In this document: one piece after another, positions 44,449 to 54,039 of the stretch | Numbering within the stretch: position 1 is the stretch's first letter | How the letters are laid out: each line of letters starts with the position of its first letter | Assembly: GCA_945875585.1 (NCBI GenBank) | Contig: CAMCLK010000032.1 | Coordinates: 1-57,806, forward strand | Direction of reading: 5' to 3' | From: Candidatus Kuenenia stuttgartensis | Lineage (GTDB): Bacteria; Planctomycetota; Planctomycetia; Gemmatales; Gemmataceae | Length of the DNA stretch: 57,806 nt | Position numbers and translations under genes: made by a program | Notes under the pieces: generated by a model | The model's input: only the letters and a program-made list of their open reading frames with translations | The model's database searches: none | Told to the model about the DNA's origin: nothing

Positions 44449-46464
44449 TCAGGGGCCTGCTGGTTTTCCCGGAATCTTGCCTTCGTCGACCAATCTTTTC
44501 CACGCCGATTGACTAAGTCGCCACGATGCTTCCGATCCCTTGCTGTTATATATCACAGGGCTTTTGTGGATAAATGGTCCCACAGCTAAATCTGTTAGCG
44601 CATGCTGGGCTGCTACCCGAATAGCCATGCGGGGGTGAGACAGATCGGCAACCAGAGCCCGCAGAACGGTGCGATCATTGGCTTGAGTCTCGTCCATTGG
44701 CAACAGTAGTCGCACCAAATAAGCCGCCTCTTGGGGAGTCATGTCCCGCTTGGTCACCAAGTAACCCGATTCCGTATTGGGATCATGCATCAGCCGTGAA
44801 CGATCTGTTGACTCGCTGATCCAATGCCTCAGAGACCCTGCCGCCGCTTGCCGTCGTTCCTCGGGAGCCTGCTCATCGAGCATTTCTCCCATCAACCGGT
44901 TGTAATCGCCGAGGCATCCCATTGCAAAGAGGGCGGCAAATCGCGCCGCAGATGTTGCGGTAGCACGATTGACAATATTTTCGAGGGCGACAGAAGGATG
45001 CACGCCGGGCATCAGAGCCTTGTCGAGTTCCTTGAATGCCGCCAAGTAGGCTTGTCTTTCCTTGGGCGAACGGGCTCCATCCGCATGCCACAGTGGCTCA
45101 TCGGCTCGATTTGCAAAAGGCCCACTCACAGTTCCCCTCAGGCTGTTCCAAGTGATGAAAACTCGGTCAGCGGGAATTCCGTCCAACGCGATTTCACGGA
45201 CCTGATCCACCACCACGTGCACACTTCCGCGAATGGCTGCGAGAACCGCATCTGAGCCCACAGGTGTTCCCTGAAGCCACGATTCTTCGCTGGTAGGCAG
45301 TGGGACTTTTTCCAGCAAGGCTTCGCTATTGGGACCATTCAGGCGGATTTCCCAGCTTTCCCCGGCAAAGCGAGCGTGGAATACGCATTCATTCTGAGTA
45401 GGACCGCTGCGCAGGTAAACACGTCCCTCCTGCATTTCAAAATCAGCTAAAACCCCTCGGGCCGGTGTGTGAAGCCGTACTTCGCATTCTTGTACCATCG
45501 GGTTGCCTGAGGCTTCTGGCAGATTGCCCCACATGATTAGTTTGGCTCCGCCCGGCAATTCCAGTTCAGGAGCAAACCCCGGTGGGGCCATCAAGTGGTC
45601 CAAAGTGGAAACGTCTGCTCCTGCTGGCAGCCGTTTCCAAGCGCCATTTTCAGATGATTTTGCCAGCAAGGCTCCGCCAACTTTAGAAACGGTACAGGCT
45701 CGCTGGCGGGTTGTTGTGTCTGCAGCAACAGGAACAGGGAGTTGTGGACGAAGCGCTATCGCTGCAGCAGGCGCCGGTGCAACCGGAAGTGGTTCCGGCA
45801 TGCGGGGTTCAGGGGCGGCTGGAATAATAACCGGGGGAGGCAGTATCTGTTCCTTTGGTTGGGGTTTGGCCTCTGCTATCACAATGGTTTTATCTGTTTT
45901 GGTGGTTTCGTTTTCCGTGCCACTACCTGTTTCCCAAACAAATCCGGCCCAACTGAGAAGCAGCAGGATGGCTCCAATCCCAATAGCTATCAAAATTCCG
46001 TTCAAGCGTTTGCGCCCTACAGGTTTGGAAGGAAGGGCAGCGGGGCGGGCTGGTGAAGCGTTTGAGACGGAGCGGGATATATTGCGTTGTCCCGCTGAGC
46101 GCAGCAGTCGAGCAATGTTCAGCCCTTCGGATTCGCCCCAAGCGATGCCATTGGTGGGAGATTCATTCAATGGCAGACAAGCATGTGCTCCTACGATTTC
46201 CACAAGAAGGAAATTGTCGTGCTGCGTTTGCCGCTCCAGATCGCGGACGGTTTCTTCCGACAAGACTCCGTCGAGATAGGCTGCAATCAGGTTGGCATCG
46301 ATGGTCGATGTTTCGGGTGCCCCAGCCAGATGGGCCTGATGTACTTGGATACGCTCTAGCAAAGCCCGCCCTTCGGGACGCTGGCGCAATAACGCGCCCA
46401 CTTCCGCCACTTCGGCGGGTTCAAGTCGGTCTTCCAGATAGTCGAGAACTTTGCGCAGATCCAT
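44449..46464 (-). CDS. Membrane protein with anti-sigma-like N-terminus and FecR-like domain
   Basis: 671 aa from the ATG at 46464, with GGAGG eleven bases upstream. The N-terminus has two short repeats, DYLEDRLEPAEVAEVGALL and AYLDGVLSEETVRDLERQ, which resemble the zf-HC2-type anti-sigma fold without its metal ligands. One membrane helix (ILIAIGIGAILLLLSWAGFVW) follows, then a Pro-rich linker, then a FecR-like beta domain (VSKVGGALLAKSSENGAWKR, ADFEMQEGRVYLRSGP). The last ~200 residues are helical, HEAT-like (VALENIVNRATATSAARFAALFAMG). It may be an anti-sigma or surface-sensing protein; no sigma factor gene lies next to it. Divergent from a DUF1559 gene. Confidence 0.75.
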   Translation of the reverse strand: MDLRKVLDYLEDRLEPAEVAEVGALLRQRPEGRALLERIQVHQAHLAGAPETSTIDANLIAAYLDGVLSEETVRDLERQTQHDNFLLVEIVGAHACLPLNESPTNGIAWGESEGLNIARLLRSAGQRNISRSVSNASPARPAALPSKPVGRKRLNGILIAIGIGAILLLLSWAGFVWETGSGTENETTKTDKTIVIAEAKPQPKEQILPPPVIIPAAPEPRMPEPLPVAPAPAAAIALRPQLPVPVAADTTTRQRACTVSKVGGALLAKSSENGAWKRLPAGADVSTLDHLMAPPGFAPELELPGGAKLIMWGNLPEASGNPMVQECEVRLHTPARGVLADFEMQEGRVYLRSGPTQNECVFHARFAGESWEIRLNGPNSEALLEKVPLPTSEESWLQGTPVGSDAVLAAIRGSVHVVVDQVREIALDGIPADRVFITWNSLRGTVSGPFANRADEPLWHADGARSPKERQAYLAAFKELDKALMPGVHPSVALENIVNRATATSAARFAALFAMGCLGDYNRLMGEMLDEQAPEERRQAAAGSLRHWISESTDRSRLMHDPNTESGYLVTKRDMTPQEAAYLVRLLLPMDETQANDRTVLRALVADLSHPRMAIRVAAQHALTDLAVGPFIHKSPVIYNSKGSEASWRLSQSAWKRLVDEGKIPGKPAGP

Positions 46465-46548
46465 GGTCAATAACACCTCCAGCAAGCACACCGACATAAT
46501 ATGAGTGTGGGTGGCGGTTCGATTTCGTGCATTAAATTTGGAAAAACC

Positions 46549-47469
46549 ATGAAAATGTCATGGAGTGCGCCCTCAACCCCTCGCAAGGCCTTCACGCTGA
46601 TTGAACTGCTGGTGGTTATCGCCATCATTGCTGTTCTGATAGGGCTACTCGTTCCCGCAGTGCAAAAGGTGCGTGAGGCCGCAAATCGCTTGACATGTGC
46701 CAACAACCTGAAGCAAGTGGGACTTGCTCTTTTGAATTATGAAGGTGCCAACGGTGCGTTTCCTCCTCTTTGGGGTAAGGATCCAGCACAGACTTGTGAT
46801 GTGCATTGGCCAACACGCTTGTTGCCTTGGTTGGAGCAGGAAGCACTTTACAGGCAGTACAACCGGACCAGAACTTGGAATGATGCTGCCAATGTGCAAG
46901 CTGCAACGATAAAAATCGGTGGATTTCTCTGCCCTTCCGTGGGTGTTGGCCGTTCCGGGCCCAATACCGCGCCGGGTGGTAAAGAATATGCGGCGATCGA
47001 TTATACGCCCATGCGAGATGTGGATGGTGTTTTGATGCAATTGGGACTGGTATCGATACCGGGGCAGAATCTTGGCATTTTTTATAACCCGCAGGCACCA
47101 TCCGTTGGGGTGCGCTTGGCTGAGGTAACAGATGGCTTATCCAACACACTGATGCTGGGGGAGGACGCGGCTATGCCTGTCGCCATGCTGAACGGGAAAC
47201 TGGCGGGTGGAGATTACGGTGCAGCGGGATGGGCCGGCCCTTATCCGGAGACCAATCTGGATGGTTGCAATCCTGATGGAACTTTGGGAGGCCCTATTGC
47301 CATGAACGTGACGAATGCCTTTGAATTTTACAGTTTTCACACGGGCGGAGGCAACTTTCTGTTGGCCGATGGACGTGTGGTGTTCCTTGGACAGCGCATA
47401 CCCATCGCAACGGTGGCTGGCTTGGTCACGCGTTCAGGCGGCGAGATTTCGGGCAATTTGGATCGTTAA
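46549..47469 (+). CDS. DUF1559 prepilin-like protein
   Basis: 306 aa from the ATG at 46549 (GGAA eight bases upstream). The frame is open to an ATG at 46501, which would add 16 residues before the pilin-like signal. [13 protein letters not shown] and [22 protein letters not shown] are typical. The C-terminal block is HTGGGNFLLADGRVVFL, slightly different from the usual DGSV. It is divergent from the FecR-like gene with only 84 bp between starts, so the two promoters must overlap or be shared. Confidence 0.92.
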   Translation: MKMSWSAPSTPRKAFTLIELLVVIAIIAVLIGLLVPAVQKVREAANRLTCANNLKQVGLALLNYEGANGAFPPLWGKDPAQTCDVHWPTRLLPWLEQEALYRQYNRTRTWNDAANVQAATIKIGGFLCPSVGVGRSGPNTAPGGKEYAAIDYTPMRDVDGVLMQLGLVSIPGQNLGIFYNPQAPSVGVRLAEVTDGLSNTLMLGEDAAMPVAMLNGKLAGGDYGAAGWAGPYPETNLDGCNPDGTLGGPIAMNVTNAFEFYSFHTGGGNFLLADGRVVFLGQRIPIATVAGLVTRSGGEISGNLDR

Positions 47470-47486
47470 TAAGCGTTTATGCCGAG

Positions 47487-48503
47487 TCAGGGGGTCTGGC
47501 GCTGGCAATTGGTGCTTGTGCAGTAAGGCGGTGGACCCAATATTTCTTTGGCCCACAACGCCACGGCATCGTCCACCCGGCTGCGTAGACCTCCCACGCG
47601 CATGTCAAGAAAACCAAGATGCCCGCCATGGCGGTTCAGCACAATGCGTGTGGGGTGATCTTTTCCTAATTGGATCTGCAAATCCCGGAGAGGGCCGACA
47701 TCCACCACGGGGTCGTCTTCGCATGCCACGATGGTTGTTGGCGTTTTTATAGTTGGGATCAGGTGCGTGGTTGTGTTGGCATCGTAGTAGTGTTCAACAT
47801 CGCGGTAGCCATTGATGGGTGCGGTCACTGCCGCGTCGTAATCTCGCAGCGACATTGAAGGTTTGAGAAACAGATCGGGCAGATCCGGGAACAGTTGTTT
47901 GCGGGCACGCCAGTCCGAGACCAATGCTTTTACAAAGTTCCGGTCGTAGATACGCCCTGTCTGGCGTTCAAGTTTCGCCACGCACAGGCCCGGATTTACA
48001 GGAGGGCAGGCAACCCAGACTCCGGCCAAAGGCAGCTTCATTCCCGCATTTTCTGCCGCAAGTTTCAGAACTATGTTGGCTCCCAGCGAAAGCCCAACAA
48101 GGAGCATGGGTGAGCCGGGGGAGCTATTGGCCAACAATTGGCAGGCAGCACCTAGGTCGTCGGATCGTCCGACATGGTAAAGTTTGCGTGCTAGGGAAAA
48201 ACCCGCACCCGCGCCACGAAGGTCGATACGGCCAACCCGGATGCCTTGGCTGTAAAGTTTTCGGGCAATTCTGGCCACCATGGGAGACTTGTGCGAACCT
48301 GTCAGACCGTGCACGATGACAGCGACCGGGGCGCCGGGGCACCAACCGGTTGGAATACTGTCGTGAAGCACTTGGGCGTCACCGTCTGCCAGAACAATAC
48401 GATGCCTTTCGGCCGGCAAAGTGGGGGCTGGTCCCGCCAATAGGTGCGCCATGAGTGTCTGCGTGTGGCCGTTGCGTAAGGCAAACGGCGCCAAGTAGTT
48501 CAT
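47487..48503 (-). CDS. Alpha/beta hydrolase, YheT/EMB8 family
   Basis: 338 aa. Family opening APFALRNGHTQTLMAHLL; oxyanion region VIVHGLTGSHKSPMVARIARKL; nucleophile Ser in LLVGLSLGANIVLKLAAE; late Asp in CEDDPVVDVGPL and His in RHGGHLGFLD. All catalytic parts are present and the length is normal. Substrates for this family are poorly known, probably short-chain esters or lipids. Cytoplasmic; no signal peptide. Confidence 0.92.
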   Translation of the reverse strand: MNYLAPFALRNGHTQTLMAHLLAGPAPTLPAERHRIVLADGDAQVLHDSIPTGWCPGAPVAVIVHGLTGSHKSPMVARIARKLYSQGIRVGRIDLRGAGAGFSLARKLYHVGRSDDLGAACQLLANSSPGSPMLLVGLSLGANIVLKLAAENAGMKLPLAGVWVACPPVNPGLCVAKLERQTGRIYDRNFVKALVSDWRARKQLFPDLPDLFLKPSMSLRDYDAAVTAPINGYRDVEHYYDANTTTHLIPTIKTPTTIVACEDDPVVDVGPLRDLQIQLGKDHPTRIVLNRHGGHLGFLDMRVGGLRSRVDDAVALWAKEILGPPPYCTSTNCQRQTP

Positions 48504-48585
48504 GGGGCCTCGCCCAAAGCGCCGGTCTCGCCCGGCAAATGATTAAGCTTTGAACTATACTTCATGTTTTCGGGAGATGGAACGG

Positions 48586-49626
48586 ATGTCTGCTGTCATG
48601 CCAGCTGAGTGGGAGCATCATGCCGGAACTTGGGTGGCATGGCCCCACCAAAAGGCAGATTGGCCGGGCAAGTTTGAACCTGTGCCATGGGTTTGGTGTG
48701 AAATTATCAGACATTTGGCGCGCGGAGAGCGCGTGCGCGTGGTTGTGCCTGAGGCAAAAGCAGACCAAGTGAAGCAGACGTTGCTGCGTGCCGGCGCAGA
48801 CCTCTCTGTCATCGATCTTATCCCTGCTCCCACCGACAGAGTCTGGTTGCGCGACTCGGGTGCGGCAACCGTGTGGCAGGGCGATGGATCGCGTTCGCTG
48901 GTGAACTGGCGGTTCAATGGTTGGGCCAAGTACCCCAACTGCAAACGCGATGCGCACATGGGCGAGGTTATGGCCCAATTCACAGGTTTGCCGATGGTGG
49001 CCCCCAAGCATGGCGGCAAACGGGTTGTGCTGGAAGGGGGCGCCATCGATGTGGATGGCGCTGGGACTTTGCTTACTACTGAGGAATGTCTGCTTTCAGA
49101 GGTGCAGGAGCGGAACCCGGGAATGAGCCGGGTGGATTACGAACAGGTTCTTGGGGCCCAGATTGGTATTCGCAAGGTCCTGTGGCTTAACTGCGGGATT
49201 GCCGGCGACGATACCCATGGTCATGTGGATGACCTAGCTCGTTTTGTTGGCCATGGCAGGGTTGTGTGTGTTGAAGAACCCAATTCCGCTGATCCCAACC
49301 ACTTACCGCTAAGAGAAAATCTGGAACGATTAGCCAGCATGACCGATGCGGACGGCCATCGGCTGGATGTTGTGCGTTTGCCCATGCCCCAGCCGTTGTT
49401 TTTCGACGGTCAGCGGTTGCCCGCCAGTTATGCCAACTTCTATATCGCCAATCATGCGGTTCTGGTTCCCACGTTCAACGATTCGGCAGACAGGTTGGCC
49501 ATGGGAATTCTGGCGGACCTTTTCCCCGGTCGGGAAGTGGTGGGAATCCATGCTGTGGACCTAGTATGGGGTTTGGGAACCATTCACTGTCTGACTCAGC
49601 AGGAAGCTGGCATGCGTAGTGGCTGA
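48586..49626 (+). CDS. aguA: Agmatine deiminase / peptidyl-arginine deiminase family
   Basis: 346 aa from the ATG at 48586, preceded by GGGAG; the frame is open from 48550. Motifs: MPAEWEHHAGTWVAWPHQ, DRVWLRDSGAATVWQ, VLEGGAIDVDGAGTLLTTEECLL (split here for length from flanking residues), GDDTHGHVDDLARFV and the catalytic Cys near the end in GLGTIHCLTQQE. It converts agmatine to N-carbamoylputrescine and ammonia, a step of polyamine synthesis from arginine. Arginine decarboxylase and the amidohydrolase partner are not in the window, so substrate assignment rests on family alone. Confidence 0.9.
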   Translation: MSAVMPAEWEHHAGTWVAWPHQKADWPGKFEPVPWVWCEIIRHLARGERVRVVVPEAKADQVKQTLLRAGADLSVIDLIPAPTDRVWLRDSGAATVWQGDGSRSLVNWRFNGWAKYPNCKRDAHMGEVMAQFTGLPMVAPKHGGKRVVLEGGAIDVDGAGTLLTTEECLLSEVQERNPGMSRVDYEQVLGAQIGIRKVLWLNCGIAGDDTHGHVDDLARFVGHGRVVCVEEPNSADPNHLPLRENLERLASMTDADGHRLDVVRLPMPQPLFFDGQRLPASYANFYIANHAVLVPTFNDSADRLAMGILADLFPGREVVGIHAVDLVWGLGTIHCLTQQEAGMRSG

Positions 49627-49721
49627 AAGCATGTTCCAAATGCGGATGCGCTGCACGTTTTGAGTAGCATCCAACCTACCGATCGATAAACTCCAATAAA
49701 TCATTAAGAGGGCTCTCCCCC

Positions 49722-52700
49722 ATGTTGACTTGTTTGTTGGCACTACTGTCATGGTCCGCACCTGCTGCCGAGCCGATCAAAGGCTTGTTTTTAGGCGATC
49801 AGGGGCACCATCGCCCGTCGGATCGATTCAGGCAGTTGCAGCCAGCGATGGCGCGCCACGGCATTCAGCTTGAGTACACGGAGTCTCTCGACGCACTCGA
49901 TCCCAAGGTGCTCTCCCGTTTCAAGGTTTTGGTTGTTTATGCCAATCATCCAAAAATCACAGTGGAGCAGGAAAAAAACCTGCTGGGCTGGGTCGAGGCT
50001 GGTGGCGGATTCGTGCCGCTTCATTGTGCCAGTTACTGTTTTCTGAATTCGCCCTCCTACATCAATTTGGTTGGAGCCCAGTTCAAGAGGCATGGCACAG
50101 GCACGTTCAAGGTAGACCCAGTTGCGGACCATCCTTTGCTAAAGGGTTTGGTTCCATTCGAGAGCTGGGACGAGACATATGTTCACGAGAAACATAATTC
50201 TAAGGGGCGCATTGTCCTTGAGACGCGCGCCGAAGGCGATGGCCGTGAGCCGTGGACCTGGATCCGCGAGCAGGGTAAGGGGCGTGTGTTTTACACGGCT
50301 TGGGGCCACGACCAGCGCACCTTCGGGCAACCGGGTTTTCTAACACTTGTGGAACGCGGCATCCGCTGGGCAGCAGGCGCCAGCTTCGAACAGGCGGCAG
50401 CCGCTGTGCCTGCTCCCGAATCACCCCCCACAATGGTTGGGCCATCCAAAGATGTGAAACCGTTTGAGTTTCAACCTGCCCGTGTGCCGTTTTACCCTGC
50501 CACTAGGAATTCAAGTTCCACCACGGAACCGATCGGTCGGATGCAGAAACCGCTGGAACCAGCAGAATCTGGCAAACATTTGATTCATCCTTCCGATCTG
50601 GAGCCTAGGTTGTTTGCCACCGAGGACCAGATCCCTGGTAAGCCGATTGCCATGAACTGGGACCATAAAGGCCGCTTGTGGGTTTGCTGCACCGTTGATT
50701 ATCCCAATGAACTTCAGCCGCCGGGAAAAGGGCGCGACAAGATCGTGGTAATCGAAGACACAAATGGCGACGGTAAGGCCGACAAAACCACGGTTTTTGC
50801 CGAAAACCTGAGTATTCCCACCAGTATTGCCTTCAGCAACGGCGGCGTGATTGTCCACCAAGCCCCCCAGACACTGTTTCTCCGTGACACAAATGGCGAT
50901 GGCCGCGCCGACGAACGCACGGTGCTTCTCGATGGTTGGTCCACGGGCGATACCCATGCAGGGCCCAGCAATCTTAATTACGGGCCTGATAACTGGTTTT
51001 ACGGCATGGTGGGCTACGCTGGATTCGAAGGCATGGTTGGTGGACAAAAACGATCGTTCCGCACCGGATTTTATCGGTTCAAGCCCGATGGTTCCGATAT
51101 CGAATTCCTCCGCAACACATCGAACAATTCATGGGGCGTTGGGTTTTCGGAAGAGGGATTACTGTTCGGTTCCACTGCCAACGGTTGCCCTACTGTTTTC
51201 TTGCCTATCCCCAACCGCAATTATGAGGCCGTGCGAGGGTGGACCAGCACGGTTCTAGAAAACATCGCCCCGGATGCGAAATACCAACCAGCCACCGACA
51301 AGATCCGTCAAGTCGATTGGCACGGGCAGTTTACCTCGGCCGCCGGTCATGCGCTGTACACGGCGCGCCGATTGCCGCAGCGGTACTGGAACAGAACCGC
51401 CTTTGTGTCAGACCCCACAGGTCACCTGACAGCCACCTATGAGCTGGAGCCAACAGGGGCAGGATTTAAAGCTCGTTATGGCTGGAATATTCTCGCCAGC
51501 GACGATGAATGGACTGCTCCCATCGTGGCTGAAGTTGGCCCGGATGGGTGTGTGTGGGTCGTCGATTGGTACAATTACATTGTTCAGCACAATCCCACGC
51601 CTGCTGGTTTCACAACGGGCAAAGGAAATGCCTACGAAACTCCACTGCGCGACAAGAAACACGGTCGCATCTACCGCATGGTACCGAAAGGATCGCCTGA
51701 ACCAGCTCAGGTTGTTCTGGATCCAAGCGATCCGGAAACGTTGTTGAAGGGTTTGGCGAACGACAACATGTTCTGGCGCCGCCACGCGCAGCGGTTGCTG
51801 GTGGAACGGAAAAAGCTGGATGTGGCGCCTGCCTTGTTCAGCTTGCTGGAATCGGCCCGAACCGATTCGATTGGCCTTGCTCCAGGCGCGATGCATGCCC
51901 TTTGGACGCTGCAGGGACTTGGTGCTGTCAGTAGCAACGCCACGGACTCCGCTGCTGTGGTCAAAGCGCTTGGCCACCCGAGTGCCGGTGTTCGCCGCGC
52001 AGCCATTCAGGTGCTGCCGCGCACTGAAAAAAGCAGGGCAGCGATTTTGGATGCCCGCATCTGTGAAGACACCGATGCCCAAGTAAGATTGGCGGCCCTG
52101 TTGGCACTTTCGGAAATGCCTGCTGGAGGCGGTGCTGGAGTTGCCGTGGTGAAAGCCATGGGCAATGCCGACAACACGGAAGACCGTTGGTTGTCGGATG
52201 CATTGGTCTGTGCACTGGCAAAGCACGACAGCGAAGGCTTTGGCGCGTTGCTGGGTAGTAAAACGGTATCTCCGGCCGCGCTGAAAATTGTCGCCACAGT
52301 CGCCGAACATCAGGCTCGTTCTGATAACCGGGAAGTTGTTATGAAGTTGTTGCCAGCAATGGCGAAATCTGATCCCGCACTGGTGGCGACCATTGTCGCT
52401 GGTTGGGACAAAGGGTGGCCAAAAACCGCCAAGCTTCAGCTTAATAACGACTCCGACAAGGCCTTGTTGGCGTTGTTCGACAGACTCGATGCTGGTGGGC
52501 AAGCTGGTCTGATGCGTCTGGCGGCACGGTGGGGATCTGGCAGCCTTGCTGGAAAGCTTGGTCAGTTGGCCGCCAGCCTGATGGGGACGATTGGTGATGA
52601 CAAAAAGGACGATGCGGTCCGAGTCGCCGCCGCGGGGCAGATTGGAATGCTAGTTCTTGACGATGCCAAACGCCGTGGCGAATTGTTGGATTTTGTCACT

Positions 52701-54032
52701 CCAAGAACTCCTCCTGTTGTCGCTACCGCGCTTCTGGAAGCGATTGGCGCCGGCTCACCGAAGTCCACCGCGGAAATGTTTGTACCCAAGCTCGGTACGT
52801 GGTCTCCCGGTGTAAGGTCTGCTGCCCTGCGTTTGCTGGTGGCGCGCCCCGATTCAGCCTTGGTTCTGCTTCAGGCCATCGACAAGGGGACGGCATCGTG
52901 GAGCGATTTGGCCCTCGACCAGAAGCAGGCTCTCGCCAGCCATCCCAATCGGCAGATATCGAGATTGGCGCAAACCCTTCTGGCACGCGGTGGAGGCCTG
53001 CCCAATCCTGACCGTGTCAAGGTTGTCGAGGCATTCGGTAAGGTCTGCAAACAATCGGGCGACTCTGCCTCGGGCGTGGCGCTCTACAAAAAACATTGCG
53101 CTGTCTGTCACCGCCATGGTGGCGAGGGTGGACTTGTGGGGCCAGACTTAACCGGTATGGCGGCGCATCCCAAGGAAGAGCTTTTGATTCACATTCTGGA
53201 TCCGAACCGAAGCGTGGAAGGAAACTTCCGCCTTCACACCGTGACCACACGTGACGGTAAGGTTTTGGCTGGTTTGCTGGCCTCGGAAACCAGGACTTCT
53301 ATTGAGCTTGTGGACAGCCAAGGCAAGCGATTCCTCCTTTCACGTGACGATGTTGAAGAATTGCAGGTCTCTGCCAAATCGATCATGCCCGAGGGCTTTG
53401 AAAAGCAGATGAATGAAAAGGAAATCGGAGATCTGCTCGAGTTTCTCACCAAGCGCGGCCAGTTTGTGCCGCTACCGCTGGACAAATCGGCGACGATTGC
53501 CACCGATAGAGGGATGTTTTTCGCGGACGATGGTGACCTCGAGCGCCTGATTTTTCCAGATTGGTCTCCCAAGACCTTCAAAGGCGTTCCATTTGTGTTG
53601 ATCGATCCCAAGGGCGGGCGGGTTCCGAATGCTGTGATGTTGAACGGTCCTAATGGTAACAAGGCACCAAAAATGCCCAAAGAAGTTCAGGTGCCATGCA
53701 ATATGCCCGTTCGCGCCATCCACATGCTGTCGGGAATCAGTGGTTGGGGTTATCCTGCATTATCGAAAGGGACTGTGAGTTTGATTGTGCGTCTTAAATA
53801 TGAAGATGGCACTATCGAGAATCATGAGCTCCGCAATGGCGAACATTTCGCTGATTACATCCGCAGAATTGATGTGCCCAAGAGCGAGTTTGCTTTCGCG
53901 CTGCGAGGCCAGCAAGTCCGTTACCTGACGGTGGTGCCTAGCAAATCGTTGAAAGTGGTCGGTATTTCGCTGGTGAAGGGACCTGATGGTTCATCACCCG
54001 TTGTCATGGCCATGACCGCTGAGGCGCGCTGA
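49722..54032 (+). CDS. ThuA domain fused to PVC-type heme-binding protein
   Basis: 1436 aa. Signal peptide MLTCLLALLSWSAPAAEP. Residues ~20-230 are a ThuA-like trehalose-utilisation domain (KGLFLGDQGHHRPSDRF, GFVPLHCASYCFLNS, YTAWGHDQRTF). Residues ~290-680 are a beta-propeller of the PVC-type (VVIEDTNGDGKADKTTVFAE, LRDTNGDGRADERTVLLDG, WVVDWYNYIVQHNPTPAGF). Helical HEAT-like repeats follow to ~1080. A cytochrome c domain has C1126-A-V-C-H and VGPDLTGMAAHPKEELL. The last ~220 residues are an uncharacterised tail. An exported, probably electron-transferring protein; ThuA-PVC fusions suggest sugar oxidation, unproven. Confidence 0.93.
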   Translation: MLTCLLALLSWSAPAAEPIKGLFLGDQGHHRPSDRFRQLQPAMARHGIQLEYTESLDALDPKVLSRFKVLVVYANHPKITVEQEKNLLGWVEAGGGFVPLHCASYCFLNSPSYINLVGAQFKRHGTGTFKVDPVADHPLLKGLVPFESWDETYVHEKHNSKGRIVLETRAEGDGREPWTWIREQGKGRVFYTAWGHDQRTFGQPGFLTLVERGIRWAAGASFEQAAAAVPAPESPPTMVGPSKDVKPFEFQPARVPFYPATRNSSSTTEPIGRMQKPLEPAESGKHLIHPSDLEPRLFATEDQIPGKPIAMNWDHKGRLWVCCTVDYPNELQPPGKGRDKIVVIEDTNGDGKADKTTVFAENLSIPTSIAFSNGGVIVHQAPQTLFLRDTNGDGRADERTVLLDGWSTGDTHAGPSNLNYGPDNWFYGMVGYAGFEGMVGGQKRSFRTGFYRFKPDGSDIEFLRNTSNNSWGVGFSEEGLLFGSTANGCPTVFLPIPNRNYEAVRGWTSTVLENIAPDAKYQPATDKIRQVDWHGQFTSAAGHALYTARRLPQRYWNRTAFVSDPTGHLTATYELEPTGAGFKARYGWNILASDDEWTAPIVAEVGPDGCVWVVDWYNYIVQHNPTPAGFTTGKGNAYETPLRDKKHGRIYRMVPKGSPEPAQVVLDPSDPETLLKGLANDNMFWRRHAQRLLVERKKLDVAPALFSLLESARTDSIGLAPGAMHALWTLQGLGAVSSNATDSAAVVKALGHPSAGVRRAAIQVLPRTEKSRAAILDARICEDTDAQVRLAALLALSEMPAGGGAGVAVVKAMGNADNTEDRWLSDALVCALAKHDSEGFGALLGSKTVSPAALKIVATVAEHQARSDNREVVMKLLPAMAKSDPALVATIVAGWDKGWPKTAKLQLNNDSDKALLALFDRLDAGGQAGLMRLAARWGSGSLAGKLGQLAASLMGTIGDDKKDDAVRVAAAGQIGMLVLDDAKRRGELLDFVTPRTPPVVATALLEAIGAGSPKSTAEMFVPKLGTWSPGVRSAALRLLVARPDSALVLLQAIDKGTASWSDLALDQKQALASHPNRQISRLAQTLLARGGGLPNPDRVKVVEAFGKVCKQSGDSASGVALYKKHCAVCHRHGGEGGLVGPDLTGMAAHPKEELLIHILDPNRSVEGNFRLHTVTTRDGKVLAGLLASETRTSIELVDSQGKRFLLSRDDVEELQVSAKSIMPEGFEKQMNEKEIGDLLEFLTKRGQFVPLPLDKSATIATDRGMFFADDGDLERLIFPDWSPKTFKGVPFVLIDPKGGRVPNAVMLNGPNGNKAPKMPKEVQVPCNMPVRAIHMLSGISGWGYPALSKGTVSLIVRLKYEDGTIENHELRNGEHFADYIRRIDVPKSEFAFALRGQQVRYLTVVPSKSLKVVGISLVKGPDGSSPVVMAMTAEAR

Positions 54033-54039
54033 TACCGTT

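Noticed and set aside
51408..52502. 364-codon minus-strand open frame
   Set aside because: Antisense shadow of the ThuA/PVC gene; composition follows the sense codons.
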